From VAZQ01 sp963841705 (GTDB lineage: Bacteria > Pseudomonadota > Alphaproteobacteria > Rhizobiales > Xanthobacteraceae): a DNA stretch of 64,000 nucleotides. Within the stretch, counting starts at the first letter, position 1; each line of letters opens with the position of its first letter. Made by a program: the position numbers and the translations under genes. Shown here in pieces: positions 27,371-36,027 of this stretch. The notes beneath the pieces are model-generated. The model was not told the DNA's origin, did not search any database, and saw only the letters and a list, made by a program, of their open reading frames with translations. Location: the NCBI GenBank assembly GCA_963841705.1, contig CAWJDY010000002.1:1-64000 (forward strand), in the 5' to 3' direction.

Positions 27371-27395
27371 TCGAAAACCCGCACTCGGAACCTCG
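26881..27395 (-). pseudogene. Partial, internally deleted copy of rquA
   Basis: The C-terminal 162 residues (from CAYGDLTSRLL to GGLYQKVVITRW) are nearly identical to rquA at 36865-37656. Right before them the copy lacks exactly 108 bp (36 codons, 37352-37459 of the intact copy), which joins RVFE-like sequence to CAYGDL in frame. The N-terminal about 60 residues are replaced by an IS701-type transposase start. Without the N-terminal domain and part of the SAM site it should be inactive, yet the frame stays open into the transposase fragment. Confidence 0.88.
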
Positions 27396-27568
27396 TGCGG
27401 TGCCGTAACCGCCGCGATCGGCTCCACGCTTCTGCGGCCCTCTGTGACCAAAAGGCCGGCACAGTAATTCAGTGGCCTCGCTCGGTCAGCGTGGCCGATC
27501 ACACTCGTCAGTTCTTCGACATAAGCCGCAAATCGAGACGCACTATCCTCCGTTTCTTTGAGATTCAT
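27396..27568 (-). mobile_element. IS701-family transposase N-terminal remnant
   Basis: From ATG 27568 (GGAGGG upstream) the frame reads MNLKETEDSASRFAAYVEEL, TSVIGHADRARPL and GRRSVEPIAAVTAP. This is the characteristic N-terminus of IS701-type transposases (RFAxYVExLxxVIGHADR, KSVEPMAA). It breaks off after about 58 residues and runs into the rquA copy. No terminal repeats are seen. It suggests that an IS701-type element or its deletion shaped the rquA duplication. Confidence 0.7.
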
Positions 27569-27668
27569 CGCAGCCCTCCGCTCGCGAGTGAATCTCGATA
27601 AATATCTGATTCTTTGGAGCTATCGACAGAAATTTCGTAACTCAGTAGGACTAACCCACCCTACGACC

Positions 27669-29000
27669 TCAGTGCGCGGTTTGCAGCAGCTCCCCTGGCT
27701 GCGGAGCGCCGAACGCGGGCTTCTTTGTGCGCGTCTCCACCGCAAAGTACACCGAGACCAGCGTGATCAGGGCAAGAATGAGCATGTAGACCGAGATCGG
27801 CCATGTCGCCGGCTTGTATTCCGTCATCAGCCAAGTGGCGATCAGCGGCGACAGCGCGCCGGCGAAAATGGACGCCAGGTTATATCCGAGCGACACGCCG
27901 CTGTAGCGTACCTTGGTGCCAAACAGCTCGGAGAGGAAGCTGGCTTGCGGACCGTACATCGCGGCATGGCCCACCGCCAGACCGAGAACGATGGCGATCC
28001 ACGCCATCTGCGGGGACTTTGTCCCCAGAAGCATGAACAGCGGGAAGGACATCAATGCCGAGAAAATCGCGCCACCAATATACACCGGCCGACGTCCCAC
28101 ATGGTCCGAAAGTGCGCCGAACGCAGGTATCGTGAAGGTCTCGATCGCGGCAGCAATCAGCACCCCATTCAGGATGTCCTGCCGGTTCATCCCGAGAGCT
28201 TGCGTGGCGTAGGCCAATGTGAAAGTCGCGTAAATATAGAAGAAGCCGTTCTCGGCAAAGCGCGCGCCCATCGCCAGCAGTATGTTCTTTGGATACATAC
28301 GGATGGCGTCGAGGATCGGCATTTTGACTTCTTGTTTTTCCTCCTTGACCTTCTGGAATTCCGGTGATTCCGCAATAGTGAACCGGATCCATAATCCGAC
28401 GACGACCAGGACAATGCTGAACAAGAATGGGAGGCGCCAACCCCACGCGAGGAATTGGGCGTCGCTCATGAGCAAGGAAAAGATCGAGAAAACCAGCGTC
28501 CCTAGCACCAGCCCCAGCGGCGCCCCGAGTTGCGGCCAGCTGCCGTAGAACCCGCGGCGGTTCTCAGGCGCATGCTCCACCGCCATGAGCACGGCACCGC
28601 CCCACTCGCCGCCAAGACCGAAACCTTGAATGAGCCGGCAGGCAATCAGCAGGATAGCCGCCCATACGCCGAGAGTTTCATATGTAGGCAATGCGCCGAT
28701 GACCGCTGTCGCTGTGCCCATGATCAGCAAGGTCAGATACAGCATGGTCTTGCGGCCGATCTTGTCGCCGTAATGACCGAAGACCAGACCGCCCAAAGGC
28801 CGCGCCACGAAACCCAGCGCATAGGTCGCGAACGCAAGCAGCGTACCCACCATCGGATCAAAGGTGGGAAAAAACAGCTTGTTGAAAATCAGCGCCGCGG
28901 CCGTGCCATATAAAAAGAAGTCATACCACTCGATCGCGGTGCCGATCAGGCTGGCTGTTGCCACCTTCACGTGCGACGTGTGTGTTGGTTGGTCAGTCAT
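27669..29000 (-). CDS. MFS transporter, metabolite:H+ symporter (MHS) type
   Basis: 443 residues from the ATG at 29000, preceded by GGAGGGG; an in-frame upstream start is unneeded. Twelve helices. The MHS signature is seen in GTAIEWYDFFLYGTAAAL, GFVARPLGGLVFGHYGDKIG with the loop 2-3 motif, and RLIQGFGLGGEWGGAVLM. Relatives move dicarboxylates, proline/betaine, shikimate or short carboxylates with protons. Its position beside the CoA-transferase and the anaerobic carbon genes makes an organic acid the most likely substrate. A hairpin-rich region lies upstream. Confidence 0.88.
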   Translation of the reverse strand: MTDQPTHTSHVKVATASLIGTAIEWYDFFLYGTAAALIFNKLFFPTFDPMVGTLLAFATYALGFVARPLGGLVFGHYGDKIGRKTMLYLTLLIMGTATAVIGALPTYETLGVWAAILLIACRLIQGFGLGGEWGGAVLMAVEHAPENRRGFYGSWPQLGAPLGLVLGTLVFSIFSLLMSDAQFLAWGWRLPFLFSIVLVVVGLWIRFTIAESPEFQKVKEEKQEVKMPILDAIRMYPKNILLAMGARFAENGFFYIYATFTLAYATQALGMNRQDILNGVLIAAAIETFTIPAFGALSDHVGRRPVYIGGAIFSALMSFPLFMLLGTKSPQMAWIAIVLGLAVGHAAMYGPQASFLSELFGTKVRYSGVSLGYNLASIFAGALSPLIATWLMTEYKPATWPISVYMLILALITLVSVYFAVETRTKKPAFGAPQPGELLQTAH

Positions 29001-29121
29001 GCGCCCCTCCAGTTGCATCGTGTGGCGCATGAGCGCACAATCAATGCCGCAGCCCGCTTGCGTCGGGAACAAATACTGCACCCCATCAGGACAGGTTGCA
29101 AGATCGAATAGTAGTAGTAGT

Positions 29122-29180
29122 AGGGTGGGTTAGCCGCACAACTCGGCTGCAAGCAGCCGAGTTGTGCGGCATAACCCACC
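29122..29180. repeat. Long perfect-stem extragenic palindrome
   Basis: GCCGCACAACTCGGCTGC (29133-29150) and its reverse complement (29153-29170) are separated by AA and extended on both sides by GGTGGGTTA/TAACCCACC, giving a stem of about 27 bp with one bulged base. The outer GGGTGGGTTAG/CTAACCCACCC is a known extragenic palindrome type in this bacterial group; a lone half is at 27651-27663. It could act as a terminator-like or mRNA-end structure. Confidence 0.85.
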
Positions 29181-29232
29181 ACAATAGAAACGAAAGTCGG
29201 CCATCCCGCACGTAATGCTGGGAAGCCCGAAC

Positions 29233-29286
29233 GGCGGGTTACGCCAGCCGAGCCGGCGGGAGCCGGCTCGTCTTGGCTAACCCGCC
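29233..29286. repeat. Second extragenic palindrome (imperfect)
   Basis: GGCGGGTTA at 29233 pairs with TAACCCGCC at the end, and the inner arms GCCGAGCCGGC/GCCGGCTCG pair around GGGA with a few mismatches. It is the same repeat class as 29122-29180, in tandem with it, just before the CoA-transferase gene. Confidence 0.75.
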
Positions 29287-29335
29287 CTACAAGCTACAGC
29301 TCTATTTCGATCAGACGCGCAGAGGAGCGCCTGAG

Positions 29336-31348
29336 ATGCCACAACATCCTGCATTGCCGTATCTGACGAACTCGGAGAAAGGAAAGGTCGTCACCGCAGC
29401 CGAGGCCGTACGGCTCATCCGCGATGGGGATACGGTCGCGACCGGCGGATTCGTCGGCATCGGCTTTGCCGAGGAGATCGCGATTGCGCTCGAAGAGCTG
29501 TACCTCTCGGCGGAGGTAGAGCCCCCGCATGGGACCGGCAAGCCGCGCAATCTCACCCTCGTCTATGCGGCCGGCCAGGGGGACGGCAGGGACCGCGGGC
29601 TCAACCATCTCGCCCACGAGGGCCTGGTCAAGCGGGTCATCGGCGGGCACTGGGGCCTGGTGCCCAAGCTGCAGCAGCTCGCCATCTCCAACCGGATCGA
29701 AGCCTACAACCTGCCGCAGGGCGTCATCACCCATCTCTTTCGCGACATCGCCGCCCACCGTCCCGGCCATGTCACCAAGGTCGGGATCGGCACCTTTGTC
29801 GACCCGCGCAATGGCGGGGGCAAGCTCAACCCGCGCACGACGCAGGACATGGTCGAGCTGGTGACGCTCGGCGGCACCGAGTGCCTGTTCTACAAGACGT
29901 TTCCCATCAATATCGGGATCATCCGTGCGACCAGCGCCGACGCGGACGGCAATCTTACGATGGAACGCGAGGCACTCACCCTCGAGGCGCTTGCCATCGC
30001 CATGGCGGTGCGCAATTCGGACGGCATCGTCATCGCCCAGGTCGAGCGCGTGGTCGAAAGCGGCAGCCTTAATCCGCGGCAGGTGAAGGTGCCGGGAATC
30101 ATGGTCGACTGCGTGGTCGTCGCCAACCCGGAAAACCATTGGCAGACGTTTGCGACCAACTACAATCCGGCCTTTGCCAGCGAGATCAGAGTGCGCACGG
30201 GATCGCTGCCGCCGATCGAGATGAGCGAGCGCAAGATCATCGCGCGGCGCGCCGCCTTCGAATTGAAGCCGAACAGCGTGGTCAATCTCGGCATCGGGAT
30301 GCCCGAAGCCATCGCCGCGGTCGCCAACGAGGAGAAAATCATCGATCTCATTACATTGACAGCGGAGCCGGGAGTGATCGGCGGCATCCCGGCGAGCGGC
30401 CTCAACTTCGGCGCTGCAATAAACACGCAAGCGGTTATCGATCAGCCTTATCAATTCGACTTCTATGACGGCGGCGGGCTTGACATGACCTTCCTGGGGC
30501 TGGCTCAGGTCGACGCTCGAGGCAATCTCAATGTCAGCAAGTTCGGCCCCAAGCTCGCGGGCGCCGGCGGCTTCATCAACATCAGCCAGAGTGCGAAGAA
30601 AGTGGTATTCGTCGGCACCTTCAAGGCCGGCAAGCTGCTCACCGCGATTGAAGACGGCAAGCTGGTCATCCGCATTGACGGGACCGCGAAGAAGTTCGTG
30701 CAGGAGGTTGAGCACGTCACCTTCAGCGGTGCGGTCGCGGTTTCGCGCGGGCAACCGGTGCTGTATGTGACGGAGCGCTGCGTATTCGGATTGACCCCCG
30801 ATGGGCTCGAGTTGAGGGAGGTCGCGCCCGGCATCGATATCGAGCGCGACATTCTCGCGCAAATGGATTTCAAGCCGATCATGCGCGAGGACCCGGACCT
30901 GATGGATGTGCGCATCTTTCGCCCCGAGCCCATGGGATTGCGCGAGGATCTGTTGAGCATTCCGCTCGATCAGCGCTTCACCTACGACCCGCAGCAGAAC
31001 CTGTTTTTCGTTAATTTCGAGCGCTTCTCGGTTCACAACCGAGCGGAAATCCGCGCCATCGTCAAAACAGTGGAGGAAAAGCTTGCTCCCCTCGGGCATC
31101 GCGTCTACGCGATCGTCAATTACGACAATTTCTCCATCCTGCCGGAGCTGCTCGACGAGTATTCAGCCGCGGTGCGGGGTCTCGTGGACCGGTTCTACTC
31201 CGGCGTATCGCGGTATACGACCAGCGGCTTTCTCCGCATCAAGCTCGGCGAGGCGCTGGAAAAGCGCGGCGTTGCCCCGCACATCTTTGAGAGCGCCGCC
31301 GAAGCGCAGTCCGATTTCCATAATTTGGAAAAGACCGCGGCGGAGTAG
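29336..31348 (+). CDS. Acyl-CoA:carboxylate CoA-transferase with extra C-terminal domain
   Basis: 670 residues from the ATG at 29336. The first about 500 residues are a class I CoA-transferase (propionate/acetate type, YdiF-like): KVVTAAEAVRLIRDGDTVAT, GGFVGIGFAEEI, then the second half PNSVVNLGIGMPEAIAAVAN and the active-site Glu in LTAEPGVIGGIP. Usual length is about 520, so about 150 residues are extra (LREDLLSIPLDQRF ... SRYTTSGFLRIKLG), a tail seen in some relatives. It would exchange CoA between acetyl-CoA and succinate or another acid, and in this locus could release acetate and conserve energy. No FNR-type box is seen upstream. Confidence 0.87.
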   Translation: MPQHPALPYLTNSEKGKVVTAAEAVRLIRDGDTVATGGFVGIGFAEEIAIALEELYLSAEVEPPHGTGKPRNLTLVYAAGQGDGRDRGLNHLAHEGLVKRVIGGHWGLVPKLQQLAISNRIEAYNLPQGVITHLFRDIAAHRPGHVTKVGIGTFVDPRNGGGKLNPRTTQDMVELVTLGGTECLFYKTFPINIGIIRATSADADGNLTMEREALTLEALAIAMAVRNSDGIVIAQVERVVESGSLNPRQVKVPGIMVDCVVVANPENHWQTFATNYNPAFASEIRVRTGSLPPIEMSERKIIARRAAFELKPNSVVNLGIGMPEAIAAVANEEKIIDLITLTAEPGVIGGIPASGLNFGAAINTQAVIDQPYQFDFYDGGGLDMTFLGLAQVDARGNLNVSKFGPKLAGAGGFINISQSAKKVVFVGTFKAGKLLTAIEDGKLVIRIDGTAKKFVQEVEHVTFSGAVAVSRGQPVLYVTERCVFGLTPDGLELREVAPGIDIERDILAQMDFKPIMREDPDLMDVRIFRPEPMGLREDLLSIPLDQRFTYDPQQNLFFVNFERFSVHNRAEIRAIVKTVEEKLAPLGHRVYAIVNYDNFSILPELLDEYSAAVRGLVDRFYSGVSRYTTSGFLRIKLGEALEKRGVAPHIFESAAEAQSDFHNLEKTAAE

Positions 31349-31369
31349 CCTTCGAGGCCTGTGACGGCT

Positions 31370-32995
31370 TCAGATTGCTTCGGGCACCATCATGATGGCG
31401 CCGCACGGGCATTCCTGCGCGCATATCCCGCACCCTTTGCAGAAGTCGTAGTTGAACTGGAACCGCTTGCCCGGCCCCAGCTTGATCACAGCATTGTCGG
31501 GGCACACGCCGTAGCAGTTGTCGCACTCGAAGCAGTTGCCGCAGGAAAGGCATCTGCGCGCCTCATACAGTGCGTTGGTCGGATCGAGGCCTTGCGTGAC
31601 TTCCTCGAAGGTCGTGCGGCGGCGCACGCTTTCGAGCATCGGCCGTACCGTCTTCGGCGCATCGGCATAATACCAGCTGTTGAGGGTATCGAAGCCGGCG
31701 AGCTCGTGCTTTAGCGGAGCAACGTATTCGCGTGCCCGCAGCCACGCGTCGATGTGGCGCGCTGCCTTCTTGCCATGTCCGACGGCGACCGTCACCGTGC
31801 GTTCGGCGGGCACCATGTCGCCGCCGGCGAAGATGCCGGGATAGCCGGTCATCATATTCGGCCCGACGCGCACAACGCCGTCCTTTATCTCCAGTCCGGG
31901 TACGCCGTTGAGGAGCGACAGATCGACGTCCTGCCCAAGCGCCAGCACGAGGGAGTCGGCCTCCAGCGTCTCGAATTGCCCCGTCGGCTGGGGAAAGCCG
32001 GTGTCGTCGAGCGCCATCTTTTCCACTGTGATCACGCCCTCGTCCATGCGCTTGATGGTCGAGAGCCATTTCATCAGCACGCCTTCTTCCAGCGCCTCCT
32101 CGACCTCGAAATCGTGCGCCGGCATGCGCTCGCGCGTGCGCCGGTAGACGATGATGGCATCGGTCGCGCCGAGCCGCTTGGCGGTGCGGGCGACATCGAG
32201 CGCGGTGTTACCGCCTCCATAAACGACCACGCGCCGGCCCAGGAGCGGCTTTGCCTCGCCTTCCATGGAACGCAGGACTGCAACGGCGTCGAGAATCTTG
32301 CCGGCTTCCCCCGCCGGTATGTAGGCGCGCTTGGCGATGTGCGCGCCGACGGCAAGAAATGCCGCGTTGAAGCCGTGCATGGTCATGGACTCGAGGATGT
32401 TGACGACCTTGACGTTGAGGTTGAGCTTGACGCCGAGATCGAGAATGCGACTGATCTCCGCGTCGAGCACATCGCGCGGCAGGCGATACTTTGGAATTCC
32501 GAAGCGCATCATCCCGCCGGCAAGCGGCCCCGCCTCGTATATCTCGACATCATGACCCAGGCGGCGCAGGTGATAGGCCGCCGATAATCCGGACGGTCCC
32601 GCACCGACCACGAGCACGCGCTTTCCGGTTTCGACTTCGGGCGGCTTGAAATTCCAGTTCTGCTTGATCGCTTCATCGCCGAGAAAACGCTCGACCGAAT
32701 TGATTCCGACCGGCGCGTCGATCTGGGCGCGATTGCAGGCAGTCTCACAGGGATGATAGCAGACCCGCCCCATGACCGCCGGCATGGGATTGTCCTCTAC
32801 GAGAACACGCCACGCGTTCTCGTAGTCGCTAGCTTCGGCATGGGACAGCCAAGCCTGGATATTCTCTCCGGCCGGGCAGGCGTGATTGCACGGAGGCAGA
32901 CGATCCACATAGATGGGGCGGGAGGTGCGCCAGGAGCCGGTATGATTGGCGAGGCTCGTCCCGGTATCAAGCGCAATGGCGAAGGGGTGTTCCAT
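31370..32995 (-). CDS. FAD/NAD(P) oxidoreductase (GltD-like) fused to a two-[4Fe-4S] ferredoxin, PFOR-associated
   Basis: 541 residues. The N-terminal Fe-S domain has CNHACPAGENIQAWL and VCYHPCETACNR. FAD and NAD(P) domains follow (VLVVGAGPSGLSAAYHLR, VVVYGGGNTALDVARTAKR, GIFAGGDMV). The C-terminal about 75 residues are a ferredoxin domain with CGNCFECDNCYGVCP and CKGCGICAQECP. It fills the place of the delta (ferredoxin) subunit and overlaps the beta-subunit gene by 1 nt (TGATG). It probably takes electrons from pyruvate oxidation and passes them to NAD(P)+ or another carrier. Last gene of the por operon. Confidence 0.87.
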   Translation of the reverse strand: MEHPFAIALDTGTSLANHTGSWRTSRPIYVDRLPPCNHACPAGENIQAWLSHAEASDYENAWRVLVEDNPMPAVMGRVCYHPCETACNRAQIDAPVGINSVERFLGDEAIKQNWNFKPPEVETGKRVLVVGAGPSGLSAAYHLRRLGHDVEIYEAGPLAGGMMRFGIPKYRLPRDVLDAEISRILDLGVKLNLNVKVVNILESMTMHGFNAAFLAVGAHIAKRAYIPAGEAGKILDAVAVLRSMEGEAKPLLGRRVVVYGGGNTALDVARTAKRLGATDAIIVYRRTRERMPAHDFEVEEALEEGVLMKWLSTIKRMDEGVITVEKMALDDTGFPQPTGQFETLEADSLVLALGQDVDLSLLNGVPGLEIKDGVVRVGPNMMTGYPGIFAGGDMVPAERTVTVAVGHGKKAARHIDAWLRAREYVAPLKHELAGFDTLNSWYYADAPKTVRPMLESVRRRTTFEEVTQGLDPTNALYEARRCLSCGNCFECDNCYGVCPDNAVIKLGPGKRFQFNYDFCKGCGICAQECPCGAIMMVPEAI

Positions 32996-34020
32996 CAGGT
33001 GTCCCCATTCTCATCGCGAAGATGAAATTCCACGATGTTGCGATCAGCGAGCGCCTGCAACCTGGCAACGCTGTGCGCGCCCTCGTCGGATGCAAACAAA
33101 TGCGCGAATCGTTTCTGCGGCTGAAGATATTCCGTGACCGGCACCTTGCGTCGAATCTTGCGGCTGCTGGTAACGACACCATGCTCGGCCTCGAATACCG
33201 GAAACAACCCGGACTCCACCGCCAGCCGTGCGAGGCGGATGGTGTCGTGCGATGCCGAGCCCCAGCCGAGCGGACACGGCACGTGGACGTGGATATAGCG
33301 CGCGCCGTGGATGCCCATGGCCTTGATGACCTTGCGCTCGAGGTCGTGCAGGTCGGCAACCGATGCGGTCGCGACATAAGGAATGCCGTGGGCGATAGCG
33401 ATCTTGGGCACGCTCTTGCCGGTGCCGAACACATTGCCCGGCTCGGGCCCCATGGCTGGCGTGGTGGCGGTGCGGGCGGCCGGCGGCGTTGCGGAGGAGC
33501 GCTGCACGCCGGTATTCATGTAGGCTTCATTGTCGTAGCAGATATAGAGCACGTCATCGTTGCGCTCGAACATTCCCGACAGGCATCCGAACCCGATATC
33601 CGTTGTTCCGCCGTCCCCGCCTTGGGCGATGGTTCGCACCTCTCGGCGGCCCTTGACCCGCATTGCCGCCGCAATGCCGGTAGCAACGGCGGCAGCATTG
33701 CCGAACAATGAGTGCAGCCAAGCCACCTGCCATGATGTTTCGGGGTAGGGGGTCGTGAAGACTTCGAGGCAACCCGTTGCATTCACCGCGATGAGCTGGC
33801 CGGCAGTGGCGCGCATCGCAGCATCGACGGCATACCGCGCGCCGAGCGCCTCGCCGCAGCCTTGGCATGCACGATGGCCGCAAGTAAGCGCATTCGAGCG
33901 GTCGATCGAGGCTTGCACCGAGCGCTCCTGCTCGGAAATGAGCCGGTTGCCGACCGTGAACGTGCCCTTCTGATAAAATTGCAGTTTCTGAGCGGCCGGC
34001 GCGGTTGAGATGTTGGTCAT
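32995..34020 (-). CDS. porB: Pyruvate (2-oxoacid):ferredoxin oxidoreductase beta subunit
   Basis: 341 residues. Thiamine-diphosphate signature: GGDGGTTDIGFGCLSGMFER ... CYDNEAYMNTG. Conserved cysteines are in CGHRACQGCGEAL and NATGCLEV. The C-terminal region KVPVTEYLQPQKRFAHL matches the family. It makes acetyl-CoA, CO2 and reduced ferredoxin from pyruvate together with the alpha and gamma subunits. The ATG at 34020 is 9 nt from the alpha-subunit stop. The conserved cysteines for the beta-subunit cluster support a pyruvate-type enzyme over the cluster-poor oxoglutarate types, but substrate choice is not proven. Confidence 0.9.
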   Translation of the reverse strand: MTNISTAPAAQKLQFYQKGTFTVGNRLISEQERSVQASIDRSNALTCGHRACQGCGEALGARYAVDAAMRATAGQLIAVNATGCLEVFTTPYPETSWQVAWLHSLFGNAAAVATGIAAAMRVKGRREVRTIAQGGDGGTTDIGFGCLSGMFERNDDVLYICYDNEAYMNTGVQRSSATPPAARTATTPAMGPEPGNVFGTGKSVPKIAIAHGIPYVATASVADLHDLERKVIKAMGIHGARYIHVHVPCPLGWGSASHDTIRLARLAVESGLFPVFEAEHGVVTSSRKIRRKVPVTEYLQPQKRFAHLFASDEGAHSVARLQALADRNIVEFHLRDENGDT

Positions 34021-34029
34021 GACGTCCTC

Positions 34030-35307
34030 TTACTCCGCCGCCTGGCGCAGCGCGTCTTCGCTCAGACGACGCAGGAGATTCTCGGCAGTGGGGCCCGAGC
34101 GACGGACCTTGCGAACATGGTGAAGCTCCCTGGCCACGATGGCTTCGTTGAGATCGAGAAAATGCGCGCCCTCCCAGGGTTGCACGAGGGCACGCCGGAA
34201 CAGCTTGTGCAGGGAGGGCCGCGTAATCGGACGCCCACCCAGCCCGGCAATGACCGAATGCACCTGTGGCGCGCCCGCAGTATTGCGCAAGGCGAGGTCG
34301 ACATTGTTGGCAAGCTGCCCGCCCATGCCGATGGCGAAGCTCTTTTCGATCACCACAACGTGCCTGGCCCCAACCAGCACCTCGCGCAGCATCTGCGTCG
34401 GGAAAGGCCGGAACGCGACCAGCGTGACAAGGCCGATGCGCAGCCCATCAGCGCGCATCTCGTCGATGGTATCCTTGATGGTGCCATTGACCGATCCCAT
34501 GGCGACCACGAGCAGCTCTGCATCCTCTGCGCGATAGGCACGCAGCAGCCCGCCGGACTCTCGCCCGAAGCGAGCCTTGAACTCGGCCGCGAATTCAGGG
34601 AGGAGACGCAGCGCAAGATTCTGCTTGTAGTGCTGCAGAAAACGCACTTCGGTGAAGGCCTCGGGCCCGACCATGGCGCCAATCGAAATCGGCTTCTGCG
34701 GATCGAGTACCTGCACCGGGTCGTAGGACGGCAGGAATGCGTCCACGTCGGCTTGGTCGGGAATGTCGACGCGCTCGACTGCATGCGTGAGGATGAATCC
34801 GTCCACGCACACCATGACCGGCATTGAGAGCTCCTCGGCCAGCCGGAACGCCTGGATGTGCAGGTCGACCGCTTCCTGGTTGGTCTCGGCAAACAGCTGC
34901 ATCCATCCGGCGTCGCGCATGGACATCGCGTCAGAATGGTCGTTCCAGATGTTGATAGGAGCACCGATCGCGCGGTTTCCAAGTGTCATGACGATCGGCA
35001 GCCCAAGCCCCGATGCGTTATAGACCGCCTCGGTCATGAACAGCAGGCCTTGACTCGACGTTGCCGTGTAGGCGCGCGCGCCCGCCGCCGAGGCACCGAT
35101 CGCGACGGAAAGCGCCGCGAACTCCAATTCGACGTTGATGAACTCGCAGCTCTTGAGCTCCCCCGTGCGCACCATCTCGCCGAGGCCTTCAACAATGTGC
35201 GTCTGCGGAGTTATCGGATAGGCGCAGATGACCTCAGGTCGGCAGAGCGCAATGCTCTCGGCCATTGCCCGCGACCCCTCGATTTGCTTCAACATGGCTG
35301 GCCTCAC
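34030..35307 (-). CDS. porA: Pyruvate (2-oxoacid):ferredoxin oxidoreductase alpha subunit
   Basis: 425 residues, or 421 if the second ATG (35295) is used. It begins MLKQIEGSRAMAESIALCRP and has the substrate-binding AYPITPQTHIVEGLGEM, ATSSQGLLFMTEAVYNASGL, the domain-II hinge RADGLRIGLVTLVAFRPFPT, and IEKSFAIGMGGQLANNVDL. It overlaps the gamma-subunit stop by 4 nt. Four-subunit PFORs are typical of anaerobes, and in an alphaproteobacterium this points to a facultatively fermentative life style. Confidence 0.9.
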   Translation of the reverse strand: MRPAMLKQIEGSRAMAESIALCRPEVICAYPITPQTHIVEGLGEMVRTGELKSCEFINVELEFAALSVAIGASAAGARAYTATSSQGLLFMTEAVYNASGLGLPIVMTLGNRAIGAPINIWNDHSDAMSMRDAGWMQLFAETNQEAVDLHIQAFRLAEELSMPVMVCVDGFILTHAVERVDIPDQADVDAFLPSYDPVQVLDPQKPISIGAMVGPEAFTEVRFLQHYKQNLALRLLPEFAAEFKARFGRESGGLLRAYRAEDAELLVVAMGSVNGTIKDTIDEMRADGLRIGLVTLVAFRPFPTQMLREVLVGARHVVVIEKSFAIGMGGQLANNVDLALRNTAGAPQVHSVIAGLGGRPITRPSLHKLFRRALVQPWEGAHFLDLNEAIVARELHHVRKVRRSGPTAENLLRRLSEDALRQAAE

Positions 35308-35876
35308 GCTGCAACGGCTGGGGTAGCAATGGCCTTATAGGCGGCGGCTGCCGCGGCTACATTGGCTTCGCCGAGCTTGCCGGAAAACGCCTGCCGGATG
35401 GCGGTTGCAACCGAATGAAGATTGACCACCCCCGTGAGCGCGGCGAAAGCGCCGAGCAGTGCTGCGTTGGAAAAAGGGCGCCCGATATGTTTCAAGGCGA
35501 GATCGCTCGCCGGCACCACGTGGGCATGTCCCGGGGGAAGACCCGCAACTGCCTTCCCGATGTGCAATTCGTCAAAGCTTTTGCCGGTGTTGACGAGGAG
35601 GTAGCCGTTCGGCCGGAGCCCCTGGAAAACATCCGTCACCTTGAACAATGTCGGATCCTGAACGATCAAGGCATCGGGCTCGAGGATTGGCTCGCGCAGC
35701 CTGATCTCCTTGTCGTCGATACGGCAGAACGAGACGACCGGGGAACCGGTGCGCTCAGAACCGAAGCTTGGAAAAGCCTGTGCGTGCTTGCCCTCGAGGA
35801 AAGCCGCGACGGAAAGCAATTCGGCGGCAGTGACGACGCCCTGTCCCCCGCGGCCATGTATGCGCACCTGGAACAT
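35304..35876 (-). CDS. porG: Pyruvate (2-oxoacid):ferredoxin oxidoreductase gamma subunit
   Basis: 190 residues. It starts MFQVRIHGRGGQGVVTAAEL, the family hallmark (GRGGQG), with FPSFGSERTGSPVVSF and an LPPGHAHVVPASDLALKHIG segment. It is the first of the three catalytic-subunit genes on the minus strand. About 150 nt upstream lies a small Cys-rich gene (36028-36231) with its own ribosome-binding site and an FNR-type box (36296-36309), so the whole operon is probably induced without oxygen. Confidence 0.9.
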   Translation of the reverse strand: MFQVRIHGRGGQGVVTAAELLSVAAFLEGKHAQAFPSFGSERTGSPVVSFCRIDDKEIRLREPILEPDALIVQDPTLFKVTDVFQGLRPNGYLLVNTGKSFDELHIGKAVAGLPPGHAHVVPASDLALKHIGRPFSNAALLGAFAALTGVVNLHSVATAIRQAFSGKLGEANVAAAAAAYKAIATPAVAA

Positions 35877-36027
35877 GCATTCGCTCCTCGGACATCAAAT
35901 ATCAGCCGTCCGGTACGACGGAATTTTGATCTATCGCAATTTTCAGGATCTATTTTCCGAAGCCCGACGCGGTTTGCACAGCGATTAGATCCAAGGGCCG
36001 TGCAGGCGCTGCGATCGCAAGCACAAT

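Larger units (their letters stand above)
29001..29335. other. 335-bp divergent intergenic region with palindromes
   Basis: It separates the divergent MHS transporter and CoA-transferase genes. It holds a TAG microsatellite run (29109-29121) and two large inverted repeats, annotated separately. I see no TTGAT-N4-ATCAA box here, unlike most promoters further right. Promoters for both genes must be within this stretch but are not obvious by eye. Confidence 0.6.

Noticed and set aside
29294..31099. 601-codon minus-strand open frame opposite the CoA-transferase
   Set aside because: Composition is typical of antisense reading (many Asp/His/Arg, no motifs), and the plus-strand protein is clearly a CoA-transferase.
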